A DNA stretch of 64,000 nt from Thozetella sp. PMI_491 (Eukaryota > Ascomycota > Sordariomycetes > Chaetosphaeriales > Chaetosphaeriaceae), in contig MU270016.1 of the NCBI GenBank assembly GCA_021432635.1, forward strand, positions 1,073,905 to 1,137,904, in the 5' to 3' direction. This document shows, one piece after another, positions 55,280-64,000 of the stretch. Every line of letters starts with the position of its first letter. The stretch's first letter is position 1. The notes under the pieces are model-generated. The model was not told the origin of the DNA. It did no database searches and was given only the letters and a program-made list of their open reading frames with translations. Position numbers and translations under genes: made by a program.

Positions 55280-57872
55280 ATGATGGGTTCTCAAGATTCC
55301 TCAGCCTACGCGCCGCAGAACCGCTTAGAACAGCTTGAAGATGGTACCAGGCTAGAGGAGCCACAACTGGCACTACGCGTCCGCCCGCTCCAATTTGCTG
55401 AAGACGTTCCAAGCTTAGCCGGCCCGGCCCACGACAGTATCGAGGATACCCTTGGGCTGGGTGGTCCTACAGATAAGAGCAGGGATGAAGGAGGGCTGGA
55501 TCCCAACCTAAGGGACGCAATCGACCGTCTTGATGTGGAGCAAGTGCGGCTACTTCTGCAGGCCTATACTGGTCCGAGTTTGTCCGGTCAGAAGGCCAGG
55601 GGTCTGAAAACACTCCTAGATGGCAAGATGCAAGACTGCTTCGGCCTTGACAGTTTCATCATCAAATATCTACCTGTAATACAGCTGCTACATCCTCACG
55701 TTATCCACGAGAACAGTAACAATTCTTCAGGGGAGATAGACGAGACGACATTGCCTTACCCAACGAGTGGAATGAGCCACAATATTGATCTGGTCTCCAA
55801 TCGGCTTATCTCTTCCACTTCAAGCAAACCACCATGCAGTGGACAAGAACACGCCAGTCCCGCAATTGAAAACCGGAGTATTGTACCGATAGAATCTATC
55901 CCCACAGAGACAGTCGAAGTTTTATGTACTACAAGTGGGGCTTTGTTCCCATTCGCCCGGCTTGAGACAATAGACTCCATTCGGCTGCTGCGGCTGGAGC
56001 CGTCCCCAACGGAGGGAGCCATGCTGGCCTGTTGGTTCATGGACAGTCGACTCTCCCGATCTCTCCCGTACGAGGTATTGACTGGATTCTGGGGTGACAG
56101 CACAGAGCGCCGTACTGAGACGATTCTTATCAATGGTGGGGCTGCAGCCCTGACACGGCCACTGGCCGATGCCCTCCGGAGGGTGACGCCCTGTATACAC
56201 AGTCCGCGGCTCCTCTGGGTCCAGGCGGTTTGTATCAATCACGGCGATATCCAAGAACGGAATGCCCAAGTGCGAATGCTCCGTACGATCCTACAGTCAT
56301 CGCAACGGCTCTTAGTCTGGCTAGGACGTCCCGCCATCGACTCGGATCTCGTTTTTGACCACCTCGAAACGTTTGGTGCGCTTCGACACAATATCCGCGA
56401 GGTTAATACCGATTCTTTATCTGGTTGGTATTCTCGATATTCGGAGAACCACGGAGCCCGACAGCAGCCGCCGAAGTATGACGTCCGAGCCGCAATTGCC
56501 GTGCAAAGGCTTGCCTTGAGGCCGTGGTTCTACCGGCCGTGGAGCATCGCCGAGATTGCACTCAGTCGTGATATCTTGCTCATATGTGGACAGGCCACAG
56601 TCGAAACGCGTAGCGTGGACTCCTGTGGAAACCCATTCGAGTGGTTTTTTCTACCCTACCGAGAACCTACGACTTCGATTGGCGATCTGGTCTCGGGCGG
56701 ACATACGCTTATCGACGGCCTACGACACGCTATGCATATAAGTAGGAAGGAAGTAGTGAGGTCATACAACGTGACAATCAAGAGCCTTGTCGATGCATAT
56801 TCTCTCGTACGGTGGTGCCGAGCGGCGGATCCGAGGGACTACCTCTTCGCCATCGCAAGCCTAGACTAGAACCCGTTGGTCGTGGTAGACTATCACTTGA
56901 CACCTGCAGAAGTGTTTTGTGTGGCCACCGCGGCTATCATCCAAAAGCGTCTAGACACGACCGTCTTATACGGCCTGGAAAGCACCCCTCGTCCGACCGT
57001 AAACCTTCCGTCCTGGGTGCCGGACTTCAGCGTCCCTAGGTGTTCGGAAGGGTTCGCCCGGAGCTGCCCGGAAGAGTCGGCCCAAAACTGCATCAAGGCG
57101 ACGCCCTTAATTTGGCCGGGCTGGGCCCCGTATACATTTCGTGGCCTACAATTCCAGCCCGGGGGTAGGATGGTCCTCCATGGCTATCAAGCGGAAAAGA
57201 TCGCTACACTTGGAGCTCTCATGTCCCTTGAAGCGGTTCAAAACCATGACAGCTCTATATTCTCCTTAGTCTTGCGGGATTGGGAACTCCTTAGTGTGAC
57301 CCTAGCAGCGGGGCGGGCGCGATTCAGACGTCCTATTTCTGCTGCTTTCTTCGACACACTCGTTGTGGACGACCGCACGGATCACTCCAGGAAGTCTCGA
57401 CCCGCCGTTTCTCAAGACTGTTGGGGTTCGTGGACGTGGTATGCGCGGTATGGGACAGGCATCCTGAGAGATGCAGACCCGAGATATTTTGCCCTGTTGG
57501 ACGTGGCGGAGATGTGGCTGAGGGCATATGGATCGCAACATGCACCTGTGAGACAGCGAAGCCCAGAAGACGAAGCTAAGGATTTTCAGACCAAAGTGAC
57601 GGCTTCGTGCGCGGGAAAGCGCTTCTTTATCACCGATCAAGGAAGCATGGGACTCTGTCCCGGGCAGGCACAGGAAAGAGACGTGATCGTTTTTTTTTAG
57701 CAACGGATGGTACCCTATTTTGCTACGGCCTAAAGAGGAGGGCACATATGAATGGATTGGAGAGTGCTATCTGTATGATTGGTATGATGCGCACATCAGA
57801 GCCCTTGTCGAACTCCGACGGACTCCGCCGAGGGATCCGTCCGCGGGCTTAAATATCTTTATAATTCGCTAG
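55280..57872 (+). pseudogene. HET-domain protein gene, decayed
   Basis: A HET-class protein of about 860 residues can be followed: a long N-terminal part, the HET block LLWVQAVCINHGDIQERNAQ with MLRTILQSSQRLLVWLG, ALRPWFYRPWSIAEIALS, and ADPRDYLFAIASLD. Then comes an in-frame TAG at 56867-56869. The same frame continues NPLVVVDYHLTPAEVFC, VNLPSWVPDFSVPR and so on to VIVFF, where a run of nine T (57690-57698) ends the frame. The natural C-terminus, WYPILLRPKEEGTYEWIGEC, lies in the next frame and stops at 57872. The protein therefore has one nonsense and one frame break. Both could be real decay, or the T run could be a sequence error. Intact relatives mediate vegetative incompatibility. Confidence 0.8.
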
Positions 57873-59071
57873 TTGTTAGATTGATTGGGATCTCAGTCAT
57901 GGTGATCTCTCCGGGAACCAAAGCAGCGGTGTTCACAAACCTATCCGCAATCTCTAGAAGCGGACGTGGCTGTTCCACGTCTCTCTTTCCTACCTTGGTG
58001 CCGGGCGTTGCTTGGTACTGAGTTCGAGTCGGCCGCTCAACCTTGGGCTTATTAAGACTATATTTTAGAAGTGGTCTCGCGAGCTTATGCGCAGCACCGC
58101 GTTCGAATCTTGCTGCGCTAGAACACGCGTAGGCCCGGAGCACACGGGCTCGTGTCGTCAATGCAACCCCAGTAGCCATTGTGCAGCACTAGCGAGAATT
58201 TGCCTTCTCAAGATTCTCTCTGTCTTGCCTCTGTTACCGTATAGATCCGGCTCTCGGCTGACCGTGCTCGGTAGCGAATCATAAGGACGAGGAGTTCGAC
58301 CCCACCAATCTAGACCTCGCCGCGGACTACACGTGAGAAAACCAGCGTCTTTGTCGTCGTTCTGCTGCACCTCGAGATACCTTGCGTTGTCTATGAAGTA
58401 TACCAACACACCATTTGTTCCCCCAACACACCACAAAGTCGTTAGCATATGCGTCGGGTAAACGGTGCCATCTGCGCATGGCAACACATGATAGCACTTT
58501 TGCCCACCTCGTACGCTGGGGCGACGTTCTCTATGGTATCTACGCCTTTCTGCGTTTCACCACGATGGACCGTGACCCCCGAATTGCACCCTCGCCAATT
58601 GTGGCGGACACGCGCTCGCGGTTCTTAGCAATGGTGTCCCCCTCTCAATTATTTTAGAGGTAGCAGCGTGACTTGTATAGCTATTCGATTTTAATAGCGA
58701 TATAAACTTAATAACGGGTTTAATAGTGGTTTTAGACTTGTCCTTTTTATATTTCTAGTCATATTTGCCTTAGTTAGTTGAAGATTTTCTTCTTTTGAAG
58801 GCTGCTGGTTTGTGCGAGGGTCTCTCGGTGAGCGTGCCAGCTGGCAGTTGTGGCTCAGAGGCTGTTCGCGCTAGGCTGAGTGCCATAAATACCGGATGTG
58901 GTCTAGTCTGGGGCGATCTAGCGGCTCGGATTTAACGGGGTCGGGCTGAGACCGCTAGTGCCAGACACCATAAGAATTATGAACATCCATTTGCTGGTTA
59001 GTTATTGGCTTCGTCGTCGGACGTCATTTCCGTTCCACCTTGAACTCCACCTTTTTCAAGTCCGCATCACA
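57873..59071. other. Intergenic with uncertain minus-strand frames and a hairpin
   Basis: Minus-strand frames 58179-57859 (107 codons, starting MATGVALTTRARVLRAYACS) and 58487-58158 have no known motif; they may be a two-exon gene or decayed DNA. A perfect 8-bp inverted repeat is at 58089-58118. 58660-58800 is AT-rich. Confidence 0.3.
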
Positions 59072-59455
59072 ATGTGCCCCCCAGGTGTCTGCCAACGCAA
59101 ACGCTTCCATCGAGGACTTGTTACAACGATCCTTGGCATCATCTCGCACTCGCGGCGTGGATGTTACTGTACGCGCTACGGGCGCTGGAAGCGCAAGCAC
59201 GAGATGATCCGGAACGGTGACTGGTATGAGGGGCAGTGCGACAAGAGATGCCTTGTGAACTACCGCATGTGGGGGCGCCAAACGCACGATCACGAGATCA
59301 AGACAGGCAACGACAACAGCAACAAGGCGAAGAAGCAGACATCGTTCTATCGCCCTCCGGAAGTCGAGAGTGCCGGGGAACTCCCTGCATATGACAATGA
59401 GGCCCATGCAGACAACAACCGCGACGAGAAGCCGCCCGTGTACGAATCAACTTAG
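59072..59455 (+). CDS. Small basic Cys-containing protein of unknown function
   Basis: Single exon, 127 aa, from ATG 59072. It starts MCPPGVCQRKRFHRG, followed by one moderately hydrophobic stretch (LVTTILGIISHS), a basic Cys-rich part (RRGCYCTRYGRWKRKHEM, YEGQCDKRC) and an acidic, Asn/Asp-rich tail ending in two PY-like motifs (ELPAY and PPVYEST). PY motifs can recruit Rsp5-type WW-domain ubiquitin ligases, so a membrane-adaptor role is conceivable but unproven. No named family is recognised. Upstream in-frame ATGs (58958, 58979) exist but add a poor leader. Confidence 0.45.
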   Translation: MCPPGVCQRKRFHRGLVTTILGIISHSRRGCYCTRYGRWKRKHEMIRNGDWYEGQCDKRCLVNYRMWGRQTHDHEIKTGNDNSNKAKKQTSFYRPPEVESAGELPAYDNEAHADNNRDEKPPVYEST

Positions 59456-59852
59456 CCAGCGCAGACGGAATAGACGATAGCACTACGTGCACATCGATGG
59501 AGACTCTGGGTAAACTAAGGCACAATGAAACTGCCACCGCTTTTATGATTGGGATGCTCCGCCAAAGCCACCAACCCGGTCCACAATACACGTCTAAGGC
59601 GTCCATACACTTGCTTTTCGCGGTTGAAGCACAGGCAGTCCACGGGCATGGGATAGGACAGAGTGTGAACAGCAGATGCCATATATCATGGAAATTAGCT
59701 GCCTGAAATCGTGCATCGAAGACCACCATTTGGGCTCACCACTGTCGACGTCACCCTACCTTAAGTTGGTAGGAGACGGTTAAATCTCTGCTGCGTGTGT
59801 GGGCTAAATAGACCTTGGATCGATACAATTTTGTTGCTCTATTCATTGGTAG
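59456..59852. other. Convergent intergenic region
   Basis: Nothing recognised between the small basic gene and the hydrolase. Confidence 0.4.
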
Positions 59853-61625
59853 CTATACGAAAGGCAATATGACATGGCTAGGATAGTCCTTTCCAAAGTG
59901 AACATTATGATGTCCCTTGTTTTTGAGATGCTTCAAGGTCCCGAAGTTACTCACCCCCAGGTTTCTTCCGCTGATAGTCACACGAAGGCTCTCGCCGGCT
60001 TCATATTCGATGCCCATGGCCCAGATTCCGATTTCCAATCTGATCACATCTCCAGGTGGGATTTTATCTTCTTTTTCGTGCGGATGGAACGGCCAATTAG
60101 GGTGCATGCTACGTGCCTCGTCGATGGCGCGATGAGAGGCCCGCATCATACCAAGAGGGCCTTTGTATACCACAACCTCGGTCTCCTGCCCAGCCTTGAA
60201 CTCGTCGAAAGATTTGATTGGAATTCCTTTCCAGGGAATATTGAGGTTCTTCATCGGTTTTGAACTTACATCGAGCTTCTCGATCATCACGTATATGTCC
60301 ATATCGTCGTGATCAGGGCACGACATGTAAAGCACAGCTTTCGGTAGCCCAATCAACCGGGTGGTGGTTTCGAAAGTGTATGTGAATCCAACACTGTTAT
60401 CGCTCTCGGAGTTATAGCTGATGCAACTGCCCTGCTCTGCTGGAGGCTCAGTGGTTAAACGCCCTTCATTACCAAGATACAACTGCCTGTACTCGGTTCT
60501 TGGCAAGGGAAAGTCTTGTTCCACGACGTTTTCGTAGGACTGGGGCTCCTTGTTGCCAAATCTCAGCACCGCCATTCGAACACGAGGCGTTTTCTCCCAC
60601 CCATTGTTGACGCCCTTAAGGTAGTGGTCAAAGAAGGACATGAGCTCGTCTTTCGCTTGCTGGTTGCCCCACAAATCGTACCACTCTTGCCACGGATGCC
60701 ATCTAAGCCATTTATGGGGTGTGTCCACCTCCAGCCAGCCCCTGATGGCGCCCATTCCGTGCATAGTATTTGTCCAAGTGCCAGTGATGTAGGTTGGGAC
60801 GTTGATTTTCTTCATATCCGGCCGCTTGTCGTTCCACCACGCGTTGGCTAAGGGATGTTTCTCATTCATAAGCCGAAAGCTCTCCATCCCTTTCCGACCT
60901 TTCAGCATGTGCTTAACGATGAGCTCATCAAAGAGGTCGCCAGAGTAGATACCGCCGCGCAAGAACTGCTCACGGTACAGATCGCCACAGCCTTCCCACG
61001 GCGCGATTGCTTTGAGGCTCGGGGGTCGCAGCGCGGCTATGAACCACTGAACAATGGCCAGATGCGAGTTACCAGCAAGCCCAACGGCGCCAGTGCACCA
61101 CGGGAGTTTAGCCACAGCCTCGATCGTGTCATAGCCATCTTCCGCCTCTTGCCTCCCCATGATAGCCATGACACCGTCGCTGTCACCGGCCCCACGCGAG
61201 TCCACGTTGATGATGGCATAGCCACGAGGTACCCAGTCTGCGGGATCTGGGGCCTCGAACTTCTCAAGCCCTGATAGTGTACCGGCGGGGATCCCTAGAT
61301 TCCATGGTGTCATATAGCCCAGTGAGGTCAGACCGTTGAACTTTTTGCCAAAAGGCGACCAGCATATCAGGGCAGGCACTCGGTCTTTGGACGGCGGTCG
61401 GAGAATATCGGCATAGAGCTGGATGCCATCGCGCATTTTAAAAGCAACATCGTGCTCGACGAGTATTTCGCATGGAATTGGTCGTGCGTCGGGGTGAGGT
61501 GACTTCCAGCCGGCATGAAGGACTTCACTATGGGGATTAAGTCCAAGATACCCATCCCGTTCAGGTGTGGGAGCTTGAAGTGGCTCGACGGGTACTTCAC
61601 AGTCCTCAAACTTGACATACTCCAT
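59853..61625 (-). CDS. CocE/NonD-type alpha/beta hydrolase
   Basis: Single exon, 590 aa. It matches the X-Pro dipeptidyl-peptidase/cocaine-esterase-like class. The N-terminal catalytic domain has KMRDGIQLYADILRP, YAIINVDSRGAGDSDG and VGLAGNSHLAIVQWFIAA, where GNSHLA is the nucleophile Ser turn. The cap contains YREQFLRGGIYSGD. A later His-rich segment, LRWHPWQEWYDLW, precedes the domain end. The C-terminal jelly-roll (DMDIYVMIEKLDVS, PPGDVIRLEIGIWAMGIEYE, GESLRVTISGRN) is typical of the class. No signal peptide is seen, so it is intracellular. It would hydrolyse an ester or amide of a small molecule. It is divergent from the phytanoyl-CoA-dioxygenase-like gene, 582 nt away. Intact. Confidence 0.9.
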   Translation of the reverse strand: MEYVKFEDCEVPVEPLQAPTPERDGYLGLNPHSEVLHAGWKSPHPDARPIPCEILVEHDVAFKMRDGIQLYADILRPPSKDRVPALICWSPFGKKFNGLTSLGYMTPWNLGIPAGTLSGLEKFEAPDPADWVPRGYAIINVDSRGAGDSDGVMAIMGRQEAEDGYDTIEAVAKLPWCTGAVGLAGNSHLAIVQWFIAALRPPSLKAIAPWEGCGDLYREQFLRGGIYSGDLFDELIVKHMLKGRKGMESFRLMNEKHPLANAWWNDKRPDMKKINVPTYITGTWTNTMHGMGAIRGWLEVDTPHKWLRWHPWQEWYDLWGNQQAKDELMSFFDHYLKGVNNGWEKTPRVRMAVLRFGNKEPQSYENVVEQDFPLPRTEYRQLYLGNEGRLTTEPPAEQGSCISYNSESDNSVGFTYTFETTTRLIGLPKAVLYMSCPDHDDMDIYVMIEKLDVSSKPMKNLNIPWKGIPIKSFDEFKAGQETEVVVYKGPLGMMRASHRAIDEARSMHPNWPFHPHEKEDKIPPGDVIRLEIGIWAMGIEYEAGESLRVTISGRNLGVSNFGTLKHLKNKGHHNVHFGKDYPSHVILPFV

Positions 61626-62207
61626 TCTTAAAGTGATACAATTTAAAGAGATTCCAACGGGGAAGACTAGAGGTAGGATAGCATAGTATACAAGTTCAGC
61701 TACCTACTTTACGCAGTTTAAGTCTCTTCTTATGTGCCATGTTAGTGGATCCAGTGGCTTGCAAGTGAACATTTCATCACCCCGCAACGAGCCGAAGCAA
61801 CTAGGCCGTAGGCCCCCCGCCATCCCGACCGGATGGCGCTATGAATGGGGCTTCTTTTCAAGCATCCCAGCACAGCCGGCGAAGATTCTCCAATTCCCAT
61901 GCCGAGCGCAAGATATCTCCGGAGCTCAATTAGTGTTCAGTTTCGGTTCGGCATCTCGAACTTTCGGGTTGTTAGTAGCGAATCGGAGTCCAACATTTCG
62001 AGCCGATTCCGAGCCGGGCGATAGCCCACTTGGACGTCCAGGACAGGGATCGCGGCATTCGATGCAAGCTCCGAGTGTAGATGGCGCGCGACACAGGCGG
62101 TAGTCAATATATATACGTTGATACACTTTAACGTCAGGACAATTGAGATCTTGTCGGTAGCTCTCAATATACTCACATTCAAGCTTCTCTTTCTGAAAAT
62201 AAACAAC
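61626..62207. promoter_or_regulatory. Shared promoter of the CocE-type hydrolase and the PhyH-like gene
   Basis: Holds TATATATA at 62108-62115, about 93 nt before the PhyH-like ATG, and a perfect inverted repeat GAATCGG (61980-61986) / CCGATTC (62003-62009). The CGG/CCG ends resemble the half-sites bound by fungal zinc-cluster regulators. Regulatory use is inferred. Confidence 0.45.
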
Positions 62208-63355
62208 ATGGTCGCTGCTACCGACTCCACTTACCAGCCGGTATTGGCTCCTGAGCCAGTGCGCACCAAGCAAACCCAATCAAAGACGGGCATTGTGCCT
62301 AAGCCGTCTGGCCCGAAGAAGCTATTTGCTGAAGACGGGATTGTATATGGCGACTGGAGGGATGATCTTATTCGAGATGGTTACGCTGTGGTGAAAGGCG
62401 CCGTTCCACGTGAGCGTGTCGAAGAATACGGCAATCAAATGCTATCTTATTTGGAGAACTTGTAAGCGAGAAGAATTTCTCGACCCTCATTTAGTAGGAA
62501 GTTTGGCTAACTTGAACAATTAGTGCTGGAGGTCTTGGTTTTAAACGGGATGACCCTTCCACCGTCAAGGAAGCGAACCTCCCCATCATCACTGAGAAGG
62601 GAATGATCCTTGGCTACGGAGTAGCCCACGAGGACTTTGCCTGGTCTGTGCGCCAGGAGCCAGGCGTGGTGGAGGCATTCGAGCGCATCTACGACACAGA
62701 TGACCTGATTGTCTCATTTGACTCGGTCAACATGGCCTTCCCCAACCGTACCGATCTGCCGACCAACACGCCCTGGGCGCACCAGGACCAAGACCCAGAA
62801 ACCCCAGGCTTCCGCTGTATGCAGGGTCTAGTGAATATCTTTCCTAACGGCGATGACGATGGTGGACTTATCGTCTGCAAGGGTGCCCATCAGCTGAGCG
62901 AAGAATTCCACCGGGAGTTCAAGGACGAGCCAAACAAGATCTGGGCGTGGACTAAGGAGTGGTACGGATTCACGAAGGAAGGTCTAGCTTGGCTGGAAAA
63001 GAAGGGATGCCCGTGGATCAAAATTAATGCAGAGCCTGGGGACTTGCTGCTCTGGGACAGCAGACTGCCTCATTACAACCTGAGCCCCAAAGGGGAGCAG
63101 CCACGATTTTGCATATACACTTGCTATATGCCCGCTGCTGACGCCACACAGGAAGACCTTGAGCGTAAAAAGATCGCTCTGGAGAATACCATAGGCACAA
63201 CGCACTGGCCCAACGCTCTGAACCTTGTGGAACTGCCCGTCAACCGCGATGGCAAGCCGTGTCCTTATAACACCAGGAAGCCTAGGAAACCCGTTGAACT
63301 GAGTGAGCGTGGCTTCTTTTTGACCGGTATCCCATATCTCCAGGCAGTGCATTGA
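62208..63355 (+). CDS. Phytanoyl-CoA-dioxygenase-like Fe(II)/2OG oxygenase
   Basis: Exons 62208-62461 and 62524-63355, 1086 nt, 361 aa. PhyH-type fold: LIRDGYAVVKGAVPRERVEE near the start, the iron-binding WAHQDQDPETPGF (His-x-Asp), LVNIFPNGDDDGGLIVCKGAH, and LLWDSRLPHYNLSPKGEQPR with the second His and a following Arg for 2-oxoglutarate. The intron (62 nt, GTAAGC, branch GGCTAAC) rejoins ENF|AGGLGF. ATG 62208 is in the context ACAACATGG; the longer frame upstream is ordinary leader. Probable role: hydroxylation of a small molecule, possibly the product or substrate of the divergent hydrolase. The compound is unknown. Intact. Confidence 0.9.
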
Positions 63356-63622
63356 TAACTCCTGGGTATGATCGAAAGGAAGGACTGAGTATGAACGGCA
63401 GTTGTTGTGTATGTAACATCGGTAGCTTCATCTTTTACAGCTTGAACCAAGGAAACTAAGTTCAAAGCCATTCTTCAGGCGCAGCGAAGCTATAAAAGAA
63501 GTGACAGGTAAATCTTAAAAGCCCAGATGAGTCCGTCATGACGACATAATAGGACCTTTTACCCGTCCCGCGGTCTAAAAGAGAAGTTCCAGATCCTTTT
63601 ATTGACAGTGTTGATATTGACT
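63356..63622. other. Convergent intergenic region
   Basis: Short spacer before the edge gene; nothing seen. Confidence 0.4.
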
Positions 63623-64000
63623 TTATAGCATTCTATCCAAGCTGGGATTTTGCAGTTCATTCTCAGAAGACACGTTCCCATTATGCCATTCCGAAAAGCT
63701 TAAGGGAATCATGGCCCAGTCCCAGCCAATCGCATCCGGCAAGCTAGGTGAGAAGCCCTCCTGTGACAGTGAGTCCACTGTGAGTCCCACGTCTGAGGCA
63801 TTCAACATGTCCACAAAGCCCAGATCTGTCGGAACTCCGAAGCGTTGCGGAGAGCCACGGTCTGACTCTAACCGCTGCGACCTGGTATAAGAGGTGCCTA
63901 GCTCACCTTCGGAGCCCTCTCTTGTCGCAGAGGAGGTTCCCGTCTGTGAATCGAGCCTGTTTATAGCTGCAGTTGAGCTAAAAGCTACGGTGCTAGACCG
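63623..64000 (-). CDS. C-terminal part of an unidentified protein, cut by the window edge
   Basis: Minus strand open from the right edge to a stop at 63623, 125 codons. It is Ser/Thr/Arg-rich at first (RLDSQTGTSSATREGSEGEL) and ends LPDAIGWDWAMIPLSFSEWH...NPSLDRML. Composition and position beside the hydrolase/dioxygenase pair would fit the tail of a zinc-cluster transcription factor, but no DNA-binding domain is inside the window. No ATG is needed because the gene starts beyond 64000. Confidence 0.5.
   Translation of the reverse strand, partial: RSSTVAFSSTAAINRLDSQTGTSSATREGSEGELGTSYTRSQRLESDRGSPQRFGVPTDLGFVDMLNASDVGLTVDSLSQEGFSPSLPDAIGWDWAMIPLSFSEWHNGNVSSENELQNPSLDRML

Noticed and set aside
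1-64000. CRISPR arrays, rRNA genes, LTR or Polinton-type elements
   Set aside because: No regularly spaced repeats, no rRNA wording, and no readable gag, pol, capsid or integrase in any frame.

Overview
This is nuclear DNA of a filamentous ascomycete (Pezizomycotina type). Genes are broken by short introns of about 48-96 nt with CTAAC/CTGAC-like branch sites. The gene families are typical fungal accessory ones: HET-domain proteins, a HeLo-NACHT NLR, an F-box relic, an NCS1 permease, a DUF7703 membrane protein, KP4-like and other small secreted proteins, a P450, 2OG and phytanoyl-type dioxygenases, and a CocE-type hydrolase. I see no rRNA, CRISPR or prokaryotic operon. Species cannot be named from the sequence.

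Layout. 0-11 kb holds secreted or hydrolytic enzymes: an eight-exon type-B carboxylesterase (-), a small Cys-rich secreted protein (-), a DUF1996 secreted protein (+), a GH78-like rhamnosidase (-) and a stand-alone Rieske protein (-). 11-15 kb holds a HeLo-NACHT NLR (+) whose frame is interrupted once. 15-28 kb is metabolic: an SDR (-), a 2OG-Fe(II) oxygenase (-) divergent from an NCS1 nucleobase permease (+), a DUF7703 membrane protein (-), a five-exon FAD oxidoreductase (-) and a PQQ-type beta-propeller protein (+). 27.7-28.7 kb is a decayed F-box gene. 29-34 kb is a divergent pair: an AAA+ ATPase (-) and a STAND-like protein lacking a P-loop (+). 34.8-36.7 kb has a decayed Dal5-type MFS gene and an NTF2-like gene whose start codon is assembled by splicing. 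38.8-48.3 kb has a secreted effector-like gene, an Ecl1-like gene, a gene-free AT-rich stretch with a tRNA-like sequence, an APH-like kinase, a KP4-like gene and a divergent beta-rich secreted protein. 49.5-57.9 kb has an intact HET gene, a P450 and a decayed HET gene. 59-64 kb has a small unknown gene, a CocE-type hydrolase divergent from a phytanoyl-CoA-dioxygenase-like gene, and the 3' end of a gene running off the right edge.

Gene models were built by hand. Exon sums that divide exactly by three and family alignments across junctions support them. The strongest unusual signals are: (1) five GC-AG introns among 40 introns I could place, far above the roughly 1% usual in fungi, two each in the carboxylesterase and the FAD oxidoreductase and one in the P450; (2) an ATG split A|TG by an intron in the NTF2-like gene; (3) a 24-nt internal micro-exon; (4) several immune-type or regulatory genes broken at homopolymer runs, either decay or assembly error; (5) a divergent ATPase/NTPase pair whose shared promoter carries two inverted repeats of identical 7-8-7 geometry.
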